NCBI RefSeq assembly: GCF_000682735.1
Contig: NZ_AWFD01000004.1
Span: 1-64,000, forward strand
Direction: 5' to 3'
From: Hyphomonas sp. CY54-11-8
GTDB lineage: Bacteria > Pseudomonadota > Alphaproteobacteria > Caulobacterales > Hyphomonadaceae
DNA: 64,000 nt
Part shown: positions 33,700 to 42,930 of the stretch, piece after piece
Layout: each line of letters begins with the position of its first letter
Position numbering within the stretch: the first letter of the stretch is position 1
Notes under the pieces: model-generated
Told to the model about the DNA's origin: nothing
Databases searched by the model: none
The model's input: the letters and a program-made list of their open reading frames with translations, nothing else
Program-made: the position numbers and the translations under genes

Positions 33700-35664
33700 A
33701 TGTCGCCGTCCAAAATCCTGATTGGCCAGTTTCTCATTGTGCTATCGATAATTGTGCTGACCCTGTGGGGAGCGACGCAATGGGTTGCGCATGAGCTTGG
33801 CTATCAGGCAGCGCTCGGGCGGCCATGGTTCGTGTTGGACGGACAGCCAGTCTATCGGCCCTGGAGACTGTTCCAATGGTGGTATGCCTATGAGGCGTAT
33901 GCCCCGGAGGTTTTTGCCAAAGGTGGGGCGATTTCGGCAAGTGGCGGCCTGCTCGGCATTCTGGCGGCGGTTGTCGGGTCGGTCTGGCGTTCGCGCTGGG
34001 AACGCCGCGTGACGACCTACGGCTCATCGCGGTGGGCAGGCCGCCGCGATCTTGTGCGGGCGAGACTGCTGGGCGGTGACGGCGTCTTCCTTGGTACGTG
34101 GAAAGGCAAATATCTCCGTCATGACGGCCCGGAACATGTGCTTGCTTTCGCGCCAACGCGGTCTGGTAAAGGGGTTGGCCTTGTTGTTCCGACGTTGCTG
34201 TCCTGGACAGGAAGCGCTGTCATTCATGACGTCAAGGGCGAGAACTGGGACCTGACATCAGGCTGGCGCTCGAAACTCGGCCCATGCATCCGGTTTGATC
34301 CAACGGATGTGAACTCCCCGCGATATAATCCGTTGATGGAAGTTCGGCGCGGACCGAATGAAGTACGCGATGTACAGAATATTGCCGACATCCTTGTGGA
34401 TCCGGAAGGCTCGCTTGAGCGCCGCAGCCATTGGGAGAAGACCGGACATGCTTTGCTGGTTGGCGTCATTTTGCATGTGCTCTACGCCGAAAAAGACAAG
34501 ACGCTGGCAGGATGTGCGTCATTCTTGTCGGATCCCTCGCGGCCCTTCAAGGAAACGCTCTCGCGGATGATGAACACAAAGCATCTCGCCCGCGGGGACG
34601 GGGCGCGGTCGGTTCACCCCGTTGTCGCTCAGGCGGCACGCGAACTTCTGAACAAGGCTGAGAATGAACGCTCAGGCGTTTTGTCAACGGCGCTCAGTTT
34701 CTTGTCGCTTTACCGTGATCCTGTGGTGGCCGCAGTTACATCTGAGAGCGATTGGCGGATCAGCGATCTGGTGGAGGGAGCGCGGCCCGTCTCGCTTTAT
34801 CTTGTGGTTCCGCCCTCGGATTTGTCGCGGACGAAACCACTTATGCGGCTGGTGCTCAATCAGATCGGGCGGCGGCTGACCGAGACGCTTCCAGATTCGG
34901 GTCGCCGGAAAGTGCTTCTGATGCTGGATGAGTTCCCGGCCTTGGGGCGGCTCGATTTTTTTGAATGTGCGCTCGCCTTTATGGCAGGGTACGGTGTTCG
35001 CGCCTTTCTGATTGCGCAATCCCTGAACCAGATCGAAAAAGCTTATGGGCCGAACAATGCAATTCTCGACAATTGCCATGTGCGGGTCGCCTTCGCGACC
35101 AACGATGAGCGCACGGCCAAGCGGATATCCGAAGCGCTCGGAACCAAGACAGAACAGCGATCCCAGAAAAACTATACAGGCCACAGATTGGCACCCTGGT
35201 TATCGCACATGATGGTGTCGCGTCAGGAGACCCAGCGCCAGTTGCTGACGCCCGGTGAGATCATGCAGCTCCCGCCCGACAGGGAAGTGGTCATGGTGTC
35301 AGGCGCTGCGCCCGTGCTCGCAGACAAGCTGCGCTATTTTGAGGACCGGAATTTCACGACGCGGGTTCTGTCACCGGCTGCTTGCGAGCCAGACGATAGT
35401 AAGAACACGTCGGAATGGTCAGATTTCATCGCAGAGCAAGGTTTCGAAGAGGGTAGCATGGCTACAGTGTCGGATGACGACGCCGGCCGAGAATTGCGCC
35501 ACCAGTTGGAGCGCGAAGATGTGCTGAGTCACAATATTGGGGAACCCGGAGGTCATGAAGTGGAAGATGATCCTGCCGATCCGGCGGTGGCTCAGCACCT
35601 CGACGCTGTGCGCCAGGCGCTGGCGCTCGATGAAGTCGATCAGGATGTGATACCGGGGTGGTGA
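33700..35664 (+). CDS. traG: Type IV coupling protein TraG (VirD4-like)
   Basis: TraG links the relaxosome to the secretion channel. The 654-residue protein has two N-terminal membrane segments (FLIVLSIIVLTLWGATQWVA and LLGILAAVVGSVW), Walker A APTRSGKGVG near residue 152 and Walker B LLMLDEFPALG near 405. LIAQSLNQIEKAYGP follows, as in coupling proteins. The C-terminal tail is acidic, a common site for substrate contact. It looks complete. It is followed after 3 bp by the CopG-like gene. Confidence 0.95.
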   Translation: MSPSKILIGQFLIVLSIIVLTLWGATQWVAHELGYQAALGRPWFVLDGQPVYRPWRLFQWWYAYEAYAPEVFAKGGAISASGGLLGILAAVVGSVWRSRWERRVTTYGSSRWAGRRDLVRARLLGGDGVFLGTWKGKYLRHDGPEHVLAFAPTRSGKGVGLVVPTLLSWTGSAVIHDVKGENWDLTSGWRSKLGPCIRFDPTDVNSPRYNPLMEVRRGPNEVRDVQNIADILVDPEGSLERRSHWEKTGHALLVGVILHVLYAEKDKTLAGCASFLSDPSRPFKETLSRMMNTKHLARGDGARSVHPVVAQAARELLNKAENERSGVLSTALSFLSLYRDPVVAAVTSESDWRISDLVEGARPVSLYLVVPPSDLSRTKPLMRLVLNQIGRRLTETLPDSGRRKVLLMLDEFPALGRLDFFECALAFMAGYGVRAFLIAQSLNQIEKAYGPNNAILDNCHVRVAFATNDERTAKRISEALGTKTEQRSQKNYTGHRLAPWLSHMMVSRQETQRQLLTPGEIMQLPPDREVVMVSGAAPVLADKLRYFEDRNFTTRVLSPAACEPDDSKNTSEWSDFIAEQGFEEGSMATVSDDDAGRELRHQLEREDVLSHNIGEPGGHEVEDDPADPAVAQHLDAVRQALALDEVDQDVIPGW

Positions 35665-35667
35665 GCG

Positions 35668-36066
35668 ATGAAACGAAATCGAATTAACATTCGCGTTACT
35701 GATGCGCTTTGGGAGAAGCTGGTGCTAGAGGCAAGCCTGCACGACGCAAGTATGACGGCCATCATCGAGATGGCTCTCATGCAATACTTCCATCCCGATC
35801 AGGTCGAGCGGCGTGATAGTGAGCTTCTTACACGCATGGACAGGTACGATGCGCGCCAGGACCGGATTGAAACCGACATTCGACTCTGCACAGAAACACT
35901 TGCCCAATATGTCTTGTACTGGCTCACGCGTATGGAGCCTTTGCCAGAGGCTGAGCGAGAGGCCGCGCATGCGCTGGGCAAGCGCAGATATGATCACTTC
36001 GTGCAGCAGGTGGCGAGGCGGATGGTCAGGTTGAAAGAACCAGGATCCGTAGTCTCCGACGACTGA
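35668..36066 (+). CDS. CopG-like ribbon-helix-helix protein next to traG
   Basis: The 132-residue protein begins with a ribbon-helix-helix pattern (RINIRVTDALWEKLVLEASL, then TAIIEMALMQYF). A helical region with a hydrophobic stretch near QYVLYWLTRM follows. Such genes commonly sit between traG and trbB on this type of element and may be accessory relaxosome or regulatory proteins. Here the next genes are not trb but the catabolic cluster, so this gene marks a rearrangement or insertion point. Confidence 0.8.
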   Translation: MKRNRINIRVTDALWEKLVLEASLHDASMTAIIEMALMQYFHPDQVERRDSELLTRMDRYDARQDRIETDIRLCTETLAQYVLYWLTRMEPLPEAEREAAHALGKRRYDHFVQQVARRMVRLKEPGSVVSDD

Positions 36067-36396
36067 TGTTAGGCTAAGAGAAAGATGCTCATACCGGTCG
36101 TTTATCGACAGGTATTGGCCTGGCCGGTATCAGTGACTGCAACAGTCCCAGCCTTGCCTTGGTTCCGCCTAGACTGTCCCAGACTCCGATTGTTCATCGG
36201 TAAGTACAAGGATAGTCTCCCCTATTTTTAACCGTTAAGGCTCTCTCGTATCGCGGAATGACGATCTGTTGGCGTGAACTGGTATGACTCTAACAGAGCG
36301 ATCTTTCACCAGATTTCATAATCTACTTTCGCGTCCTTATGCATCATAGCGTGGAACGGAAACACGGAGAACAAAAGGGCTCTTGGGAGGATAAAT
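36067..36396. promoter_or_regulatory. Intergenic region, probable promoter of the catabolic cluster
   Basis: This stretch of 330 bp has no visible gene. It is the boundary between the transfer genes and the catabolic cluster, and base composition becomes more AT-rich along it. It should contain the receptor promoter and perhaps AraC-type sites, but I see no consensus that I would assert. GGGAGGATAA precedes the receptor ATG. Confidence 0.4.
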
Positions 36397-38859
36397 ATGA
36401 ACCAGAAGTTTAGATTCAATTTAAGCGGCGCAGCAATTTTGCCGATCGCCATTGCCCTTGCCGCGCCAGCCTATGGGCAAGTGGCAGATGTCCCTGCCGA
36501 AACAGAAGCGGAGCGGGAAGCAAGACTGACAACAGTGACTGTTACGGCACGTAAACGGGACGAGACGCTGATCAATGCTCCAGTGGCCGTGACCGCCGTT
36601 TCCGGAGCAGAGCTGGAAGCGCAAGGGGTCACGAACCTTGAGCAGATTTCCGCGCGCGTGCCGGGCCTGCAGGTCGGTCGGGGAGCGCAAACCTCGAACA
36701 TCTTTATCCGAGGTGTCGGATCCGGAATCAACAAGGGGTTCGAGCAATCGGTTGGCCTTTATGTGGATGGCGTTTATCAGCCGCGCAGCCGCCAATTCTC
36801 ACAGTCCCAGTTCGACCTGCAGCAAGTCGAGGTTCTGCGTGGGCCCCAGGGCGTTCTATTCGGTAAGAACACGGTTGCTGGCGCGATCAAGCTTGAAACG
36901 GCCTCGCCAGAAGTCGGGGAAGAACTCAATGGTTGGGTCGGTGTCGCCTGGGAACCAGAATTCAATACGCAAAGCTACTCGGGCGTCTTTTCCGCGGGCT
37001 TGGCGGATAATTTGGCAGGCCGGTTGGCAATTCGTTATACGACGACTGACGGATATGTTGAGAACCGTGTCTTTGATCGCGACGAAGCCGAGCGCGAAGA
37101 CATGTTCGCCCGGGCGACGCTCGCCTGGCAACCAACGGAGAGTTTAAACGTTGAGACGAAACTGAGCTATCTTGAAATGGACGGGGTCGGTAAGGAGCTT
37201 ACCATTAATGCGATTGATGATCGCCTGCCGACGCCTAGCACGATAGCGCTCTCACAAATGCTTCATCCAGACTTTGGAGTTTCTACTGGAGATACCGCTT
37301 ATGTCAGCTTCAACGGCAATCCCGCATTCCGTGTCGGCGACCCTCCAATCTCCGACACGGAGACAACTGAATCATTGAGCGGATCTGTGAAGGCAGAATG
37401 GGAGTTCGATAACTTTACCCTCACTTCGATTACTGGCTACTCCTCTTTCGATTTCGCTCAACATCACGATGTGGATTTTCTGCCTGTCAGCTTCATTCAC
37501 AATCTTGATGAAGAAGAACTGGACATGTTTAGCCAGGAACTTCGCATTGCCACAGACTGGGATGGGCGCATAAATTTCTTGGGCGGGCTGTATTATGAAA
37601 ACCAGGATGCTTATATTGAAGAGACAACGGCGTTCAATGGCACATTTGGCGTTTTGCCAACATCGATTTTGCCCGGCGGTATTGTTAACGTTGCTCAACG
37701 CACTTTCTTCGATCAACAAGCCGAAACGATTGCGCTTTTTGGCGAGCTTGGCATTGACCTGACCGACAGCGTCACACTTGAACTAGGTTTGCGTTACTCC
37801 GAAGATGAGAAGAGCATCGATAAGAGTGTTGTTGTTGGAGCCGGCACACCCCGAGACTTCGTTGGCCTTGTCACACCCGCAGACACGATCGGGTCTGCCG
37901 ATCTAACCGAATATCTAACCGCCGCCGCTACTGTTGGGGGTGCAGATGGATTGAACTCTGCAACGACTTTTGCCGCATTGCTCAACCGCTTTGCTGCTGA
38001 CCTCAACGATACGCGAACAGAAGATCATCTTGATCCATCTGTAAAACTGCGCTGGCAGTATGCTGACAACGGGTCGGCCTATATTTCCTATTCCACTGGC
38101 TATAAATCTGGTGGTTACAATTTCAGTCCTGACACGGCGGAACCGGATGGGAGCCCGCGTCCGGGTCATGAATTTGAGGATGAGAAAGTCACGGCTTGGG
38201 AAGCTGGTATCAAGCACCAGTTCATGGGTGACCGTGCTCGCATCGGGGCAATCATTTTCCGAAGCGAGTTAGAAGACCTGCAGGTAACCTCGTGGAGTGG
38301 GACAAGCTTCGTGGTTGGGAACGCGGCTGAACTTCAAGTGCAGGGGCTGGAACTTGATGGCCAGTTCCTTCTCAGCGACGAAATCGAGATTGGCGGTGCG
38401 TTCGCCTATCTCGATCACGAATTCCAGTCCTTCCCAGGGGCAGGGTGTTCAGTGATCGAAACGGGCTTGGGCACATGCCCGGATTCTGCAGGTGTGGGTA
38501 CCAAGGACCTTGCCGGCGAACGCGGGGCCTTTGCGCCCGAGTTCAGTGGTAACGTCTATCTCGCCTTCAATCGCAGTTTCGAGAATTTCGATCTGAATGC
38601 CCGGATTGGAGCCAACTTCAAGGACGAGATGTTCCTGGATGGCGACCTCGACCCGAACGCGTTTCAGGAAGGATATACGAAATTCGATGCTCATGTCGGG
38701 GTGGAGTTTGGCCGCTACGAATTCCGTGTATTCGGTCGCAACCTAACCGATGAAGCCACCTATACCGCCTCGGTCGACGCGCCACTCAGCCCGGGCGTGT
38801 ATGTTGGCTGGATCGAAGAGCCGCGCGTGATTGGTGCCGAAGGCCGTATAAATTTCTGA
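36397..38859 (+). CDS. TonB-dependent outer-membrane receptor
   Basis: The 820-residue protein has a signal peptide (AILPIAIALAAPAYG, cleavage near residue 27). A TonB-box-like region follows (TVTVTARKRDETL), then a plug domain (VSGAELEAQGVTNLEQISAR, IFIRGVGSG, QVEVLRGPQGVLFGKNTVAG). The long beta-barrel ends in the expected aromatic C-terminus (AEGRINF). It imports a bulky substrate across the outer membrane using TonB energy. Heading the catabolic cluster, it probably takes up the substrate or the acid made by the secreted dehydrogenase. It is not of the siderophore type with a signalling domain. Confidence 0.93.
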   Translation: MNQKFRFNLSGAAILPIAIALAAPAYGQVADVPAETEAEREARLTTVTVTARKRDETLINAPVAVTAVSGAELEAQGVTNLEQISARVPGLQVGRGAQTSNIFIRGVGSGINKGFEQSVGLYVDGVYQPRSRQFSQSQFDLQQVEVLRGPQGVLFGKNTVAGAIKLETASPEVGEELNGWVGVAWEPEFNTQSYSGVFSAGLADNLAGRLAIRYTTTDGYVENRVFDRDEAEREDMFARATLAWQPTESLNVETKLSYLEMDGVGKELTINAIDDRLPTPSTIALSQMLHPDFGVSTGDTAYVSFNGNPAFRVGDPPISDTETTESLSGSVKAEWEFDNFTLTSITGYSSFDFAQHHDVDFLPVSFIHNLDEEELDMFSQELRIATDWDGRINFLGGLYYENQDAYIEETTAFNGTFGVLPTSILPGGIVNVAQRTFFDQQAETIALFGELGIDLTDSVTLELGLRYSEDEKSIDKSVVVGAGTPRDFVGLVTPADTIGSADLTEYLTAAATVGGADGLNSATTFAALLNRFAADLNDTRTEDHLDPSVKLRWQYADNGSAYISYSTGYKSGGYNFSPDTAEPDGSPRPGHEFEDEKVTAWEAGIKHQFMGDRARIGAIIFRSELEDLQVTSWSGTSFVVGNAAELQVQGLELDGQFLLSDEIEIGGAFAYLDHEFQSFPGAGCSVIETGLGTCPDSAGVGTKDLAGERGAFAPEFSGNVYLAFNRSFENFDLNARIGANFKDEMFLDGDLDPNAFQEGYTKFDAHVGVEFGRYEFRVFGRNLTDEATYTASVDAPLSPGVYVGWIEEPRVIGAEGRINF

Positions 38860-38868
38860 TCGTCTTGT

Positions 38869-38900
38869 AGCAGCCTCCTTTCCATCGAAGGGAGGCTGCT
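38869..38900 (+). terminator. Hairpin between receptor and SDR genes
   Basis: Perfect 10-bp arms (38869-38878 and 38891-38900) with a 12-nt loop lie just after the receptor stop. No T-run follows, so it may protect or process the receptor message rather than terminate strictly. Confidence 0.6.
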
Positions 38901-38951
38901 CCAGACTTGAGCAGTTGAAAGCTGACAATAGCAGGTCAGGAGCTTGCGAAC

Positions 38952-39725
38952 ATGAAACTCGATGGAAAAGTCGCTGTGGTTACAGGTGGTGCCTCTGGAC
39001 TAGGCGCTGCTGCGGCGCGCAGTTTTGTTGAGCAGGGCGCACGCGTCGCGCTCTTCGATCTGAGCGAAGTCGCAGGAAACGCGCTCTGTGGCGAACTTGG
39101 AAACAAGGTCTGCCAGTTCTTCAAGGTCGATGTGACCGATGATCAATCGGTTGCGGATGCGGTGACAAATACCGTCGAGAAATTCGGGGCCATTCAGATT
39201 GCTGTCAACGCGGCAGGCATTCCGGCACCGACCAAAATTCTCGACCGGGACGGCAACCCTTGTCAGCTCGACAAGTTCACCAAGGTGATCATGGTCAACC
39301 TCGTCGGCACGTTCAACGTCATGAGTAAATGCGTCGCCGTCATGGCGAGGAACGCACCAGACGATCTGGGCGAGCGGGGAGTCGTTATCAATGTGTCATC
39401 CGGTGCCGCCTATGAAGGGCAAATAGGTCAGGCCGGCTATTCAGCGTCCAAGGCGGGTGTGATCGGTATGAACATGCCGGCGGCGCGGGAACTCGGAGCC
39501 GTCGGCGTCCGTGTCAACGCGATCGCACCGGGGCTGTTTTTGACACAGATGGTGAAGAGTCTGGGTGAGAAGGTGGTCGTTTCACTGGTCGACACTGTCG
39601 AGGCGCCACGCCGCGCCGGAGACCCCATGGAATTTGCACACGCATGCCAGTTCATCGTCGAGAATGGATACTTGAATGGTGAAACAATTCGCCTCGATGC
39701 GGCAACACGTTTGAGGGCGAGATAG
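38952..39725 (+). CDS. HSD10-like 3-hydroxyacyl-CoA dehydrogenase (SDR)
   Basis: The 257-residue short-chain dehydrogenase has the NAD-binding VTGGASGLGAAAA, VNAAGIP and an acidic residue after beta2 (LFDLSE) that favours NAD. Active-site Ser lies near 149 (NVSSGAAYEG) and YSASK has Tyr163 and Lys167. The overall pattern, including AYEGQIGQAGYSASK and the NGYLNGETIRLDAATR end, is that of type-2 3-hydroxyacyl-CoA dehydrogenase (HSD17B10). That enzyme handles 2-methyl-3-hydroxyacyl-CoA and hydroxysteroids. It probably oxidises the branched 3-hydroxyacyl-CoA here. Its stop overlaps the next start. Confidence 0.85.
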   Translation: MKLDGKVAVVTGGASGLGAAAARSFVEQGARVALFDLSEVAGNALCGELGNKVCQFFKVDVTDDQSVADAVTNTVEKFGAIQIAVNAAGIPAPTKILDRDGNPCQLDKFTKVIMVNLVGTFNVMSKCVAVMARNAPDDLGERGVVINVSSGAAYEGQIGQAGYSASKAGVIGMNMPAARELGAVGVRVNAIAPGLFLTQMVKSLGEKVVVSLVDTVEAPRRAGDPMEFAHACQFIVENGYLNGETIRLDAATRLRAR

Positions 39726-41149
39726 TGGGGATTGAAACCGGCATCACCGAGCTTGAGAGGATATTCACCCTGCAGCGTTCCCTCACGCGAGAGCAGGTGT
39801 CCTGCAGCTATGAAACCCGGATGGACCTGCTGGCTCGTCTTGGGAAAATGTTCGAGACGCATGAAGACGAACTCATTAACGCGGTTACGGCTGATTTCGG
39901 AATACGCAGCCGGTATGAAACCATCCTGACAGACATCATGCTGGTTCTGTCGGATGTGAAATTTGCACGGCGCCATTTAAAACACTGGATGAAGCCGCGC
40001 AGTGTCAAAACTGACACGTTTGGATTGCCGGGATCTTCGCGGCTAATTCCGCAACCCCTTGGTGTCGTCGGCATTCTCGGAACCTGGAACTATCCCTATG
40101 GCACAGTATTCGCCGGTGCGGCGGGTGCGTTGGCGGCTGGCAACCGGATTATTGCCAAGCCAAGTGAAATTTCGGCTCATTCAGCTGAAATTTCGCAGCG
40201 TCTTGTTCGCAAGTATTTTTCAGAAGAAGAGATGGCAGTGGTAATCGGCGGCCCGGATGTCGCGCAGCAGATGACGTCTCTTCCATTCGATCATATTCTC
40301 TTCACCGGTTCGCCCAATACAGGTAAAAAAGTCGCCCAGTCGGCCGCAGCCAATTTGACACCAGTGACGCTTGAGCTTGGCGGCAAGTGCCCCATTATCA
40401 TTGATAAAAGTGCTCATTTTCCAGAAGTCGCGCAGAGCCTTGTTTTCGGCAAGCTCCTCAACGCAGGACAAACGTGCATCGGTGTCGACTACGCATTCGT
40501 TCCAGAAGGGAGTGTAGAAGACTTTGTGTCAGCGCTCGCCAGGCAGGTGCACAAGTGTTTTGGCGAGATCGAAGCCAATCAGGACTATACAAGCATTATA
40601 AATCACCGGCAGTTTGACCGTTTGCGGGGACTGGTTGAAGACGCCCGCGCAAAAGGTGCCGGAGTGACCAATCTCGCAGGCAGTGGCGATGGCATGTTCG
40701 AGGCTGCTCATCGAATAGCCCCGCTGGCTGTGACCAATGTTGCAAGCGATATGGGGCTGATGCAGGAAGAGATTTTCGGGCCGATTCTGCCGATCCTGAC
40801 CTATCGTACGGAAGACGAAGTAATCGAGTACATCAATGCTGGCGAGCGGCCACTGGCACTTTACTATTTCGGTAAAGACAGTGCAGGTCGACGAAAAATC
40901 CTTGGCGAAACCCATGCTGGCGGCGTGACCCTGAACGGCACGGTGATGCACGTCTTCCAGCGCCGTCTTCCATTTGGCGGCATCGGGCAAAGCGGGATCG
41001 GATCCTATTTGGGGCCGGGAAGTTTCGAGCGGTTCAGTCATTTGAAGCCGGTGTTCTCACAATCGAAGATCAGTGTGCTTAGCCAATTGCTGCCTCCCTA
41101 TTCTTCGAAGACGGGCTGGTTGCTGAATCTATTTAAAAAGCTGCTTTAA
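39725..41149 (+). CDS. Aldehyde dehydrogenase (coniferyl-aldehyde dehydrogenase type)
   Basis: This 474-residue ALDH-superfamily enzyme resembles the coniferyl aldehyde dehydrogenase group. It has PQPLGVVGILGTWNYP, the FTGSPNTGK NAD loop, the general base in TLELGGK near residue 216 and the nucleophile in NAGQTCIGVDY near residue 250. EIFGPILPI also lies in the fold. It starts with GTG overlapping the SDR stop (TAGTG), so translation is coupled. The C-terminal tail is hydrophobic and basic (WLLNLFKKLL) and may touch the membrane, where an aldehyde from the alcohol dehydrogenase could be met. It should give a carboxylic acid. Confidence 0.87.
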   Translation: MGIETGITELERIFTLQRSLTREQVSCSYETRMDLLARLGKMFETHEDELINAVTADFGIRSRYETILTDIMLVLSDVKFARRHLKHWMKPRSVKTDTFGLPGSSRLIPQPLGVVGILGTWNYPYGTVFAGAAGALAAGNRIIAKPSEISAHSAEISQRLVRKYFSEEEMAVVIGGPDVAQQMTSLPFDHILFTGSPNTGKKVAQSAAANLTPVTLELGGKCPIIIDKSAHFPEVAQSLVFGKLLNAGQTCIGVDYAFVPEGSVEDFVSALARQVHKCFGEIEANQDYTSIINHRQFDRLRGLVEDARAKGAGVTNLAGSGDGMFEAAHRIAPLAVTNVASDMGLMQEEIFGPILPILTYRTEDEVIEYINAGERPLALYYFGKDSAGRRKILGETHAGGVTLNGTVMHVFQRRLPFGGIGQSGIGSYLGPGSFERFSHLKPVFSQSKISVLSQLLPPYSSKTGWLLNLFKKLL

Positions 41150-41206
41150 ATCGATCCTGTACGCAGCAATCTTAGGGTGGTGTAGACAAAAGGGAGGACA
41201 GTCTCT

Positions 41207-42877
41207 GTGTTCGGAATTTTCTCAAAAAAGCGCAATGACCGTGAACTGATGCCTGTTGACGTCGCTCCAAGTTCTGCTGCAGCATTGGTTTCGACAGAAG
41301 GCGGGCGGGTAAATTACAGCCGTGTCATGCAAGGGCTCGCGGAATCCTTCGGAGATCGTGAGGCGATTGTGAATCTTGAGCGTGGCCGCCGGCTGAGTTT
41401 TCGTGACTATCACATCATAACCAATCAGATTGCACATATTCTCAATGGAAACCTGAATCTCGGCGCGGGCGACCGATATGTCTGTATGCTGCAAAATGAC
41501 AATCTCTCCCTGTTCCATTGGGGGTCAGCTGCAAAAGCTTATGCAACATGTTGTCATGCCAACTACCTCGACAGCCTGGAAACGCATCTTGGCCAGATCG
41601 ACATCGTCAAGCCCAAAGTCGCATTCATCGAGAATGACCTCCTAGCCTCCCATGCTGGCCCGCTTACCGAACGCGGCATTCAGATTGTTGTGATGGATGC
41701 TCTGGTCAAGCCATATTCAGGCGTGTTGGCCCTTCCCGATCTTTTGGCGAACGCGTCGACAGAGAACACAGATATTGAAATCGATGATCGAACGCACGTC
41801 GTGCTCATGCGCTTTACAGGAGGCACGACTGGTGACAGCAAGTGCGCGAAGTATTCAATCGACAACATTCTGGGGTGCCGCGATAGTTTCCTGACACTTC
41901 CAGACCCGGATTTCTTCGATGGCTGCCGCATGCTGCATATAGCTCCCATTAGCCATGGCAGCGGTATGATGCTTTTGCCGGTTCTGTTCAGCGGTGGTTG
42001 CACGGTAACAATGAACGAGCCCAGTCTGGAGAACTGGTGCCGCTATATCCAGCAAGAGAAGATTTCTCACGCCTTCATCGTACCGACTCTGGCGTACCGC
42101 CTTTTGGAAATGCCCGAAGCACGAGAGTATGACCTATCCTCATTGCGCACGGTGTTGTATGGCGCGGCCCCCATGAGCCCGGCCAAGGCCAAGCTCCTGG
42201 TTGAGCGATTCGGTTCAATATTCACACAAGTGTACGGCTCCACGGAACATCTGGCGGCAACCCTCTGCCTAAGCAAGAAAGATCATATCGTGGACGCTGA
42301 GACTGAAGGCCGACTCGCGTCCGCGGGTCGACGCTCAACCGGGATCGAACTGTCGGTTTGCGATGATGATGGTAATCCAGTTCCTGTAGGCGAACTCGGC
42401 GAGTTCTATTTGCGATCGCGCTCAACCTGTCTTGGCTATGAAGGCAATCCAGAGAAGACGAAGGAGGAATTCGTCAACGGATACTGGAAGTCAGGGGATA
42501 TCGGATATACGGACGAAAACGGATATTGCTACCTGGTTGATCGGAAGAAGGACATGATCATCACGGGTGGTTTCAATGTCTATGCGACTGAGGTTGAGGC
42601 CGCAGTCAACTCCCATCCTGGTGTTTTGATGTCAGCGGTTGTCGGTGTTCCCCACGAAGAATGGGGCGAGGCTGTACATGCGGAAGTCATCCTTAACGAC
42701 TCTGTTGAGGTGGCCGAATCTGACCTGATTGCCTATGTAAAAGAGCAGATCGGATCTTTCAAAACACCAAAATCCGTGTTGTTCGTGGAGGAACTGCCTC
42801 TGAGCGTCGTTGGTAAGGTGTTGCGAAAGGATGTACGTAAGAAATACTGGGGCGGCCAGGTCCGCAGTATTGGCTGA
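41207..42877 (+). CDS. Fatty-acyl-CoA ligase (AMP-binding)
   Basis: The 556-residue ANL-superfamily enzyme has the phosphate loop RFTGGTTGDSKCAKYS, the YGSTEH motif, a DIGYTDENGY aspartate-containing motif and the C-terminal DRKKDMIITGGFNVYATEVE hinge. The final catalytic lysine lies in VGKVLRKD. It activates an acid to its CoA thioester using ATP. The GTG start has AGGGAGG nine bases upstream. Its position after the aldehyde dehydrogenase fits activation of the acid formed there. The substrate is likely medium or branched, but specificity cannot be read from sequence. Confidence 0.88.
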   Translation: MFGIFSKKRNDRELMPVDVAPSSAAALVSTEGGRVNYSRVMQGLAESFGDREAIVNLERGRRLSFRDYHIITNQIAHILNGNLNLGAGDRYVCMLQNDNLSLFHWGSAAKAYATCCHANYLDSLETHLGQIDIVKPKVAFIENDLLASHAGPLTERGIQIVVMDALVKPYSGVLALPDLLANASTENTDIEIDDRTHVVLMRFTGGTTGDSKCAKYSIDNILGCRDSFLTLPDPDFFDGCRMLHIAPISHGSGMMLLPVLFSGGCTVTMNEPSLENWCRYIQQEKISHAFIVPTLAYRLLEMPEAREYDLSSLRTVLYGAAPMSPAKAKLLVERFGSIFTQVYGSTEHLAATLCLSKKDHIVDAETEGRLASAGRRSTGIELSVCDDDGNPVPVGELGEFYLRSRSTCLGYEGNPEKTKEEFVNGYWKSGDIGYTDENGYCYLVDRKKDMIITGGFNVYATEVEAAVNSHPGVLMSAVVGVPHEEWGEAVHAEVILNDSVEVAESDLIAYVKEQIGSFKTPKSVLFVEELPLSVVGKVLRKDVRKKYWGGQVRSIG

Positions 42878-42930
42878 AGCGTGTACAATCCTGTTCAAAA
42901 ATTGGACAAACCGTCATGAACCGATAAAGC

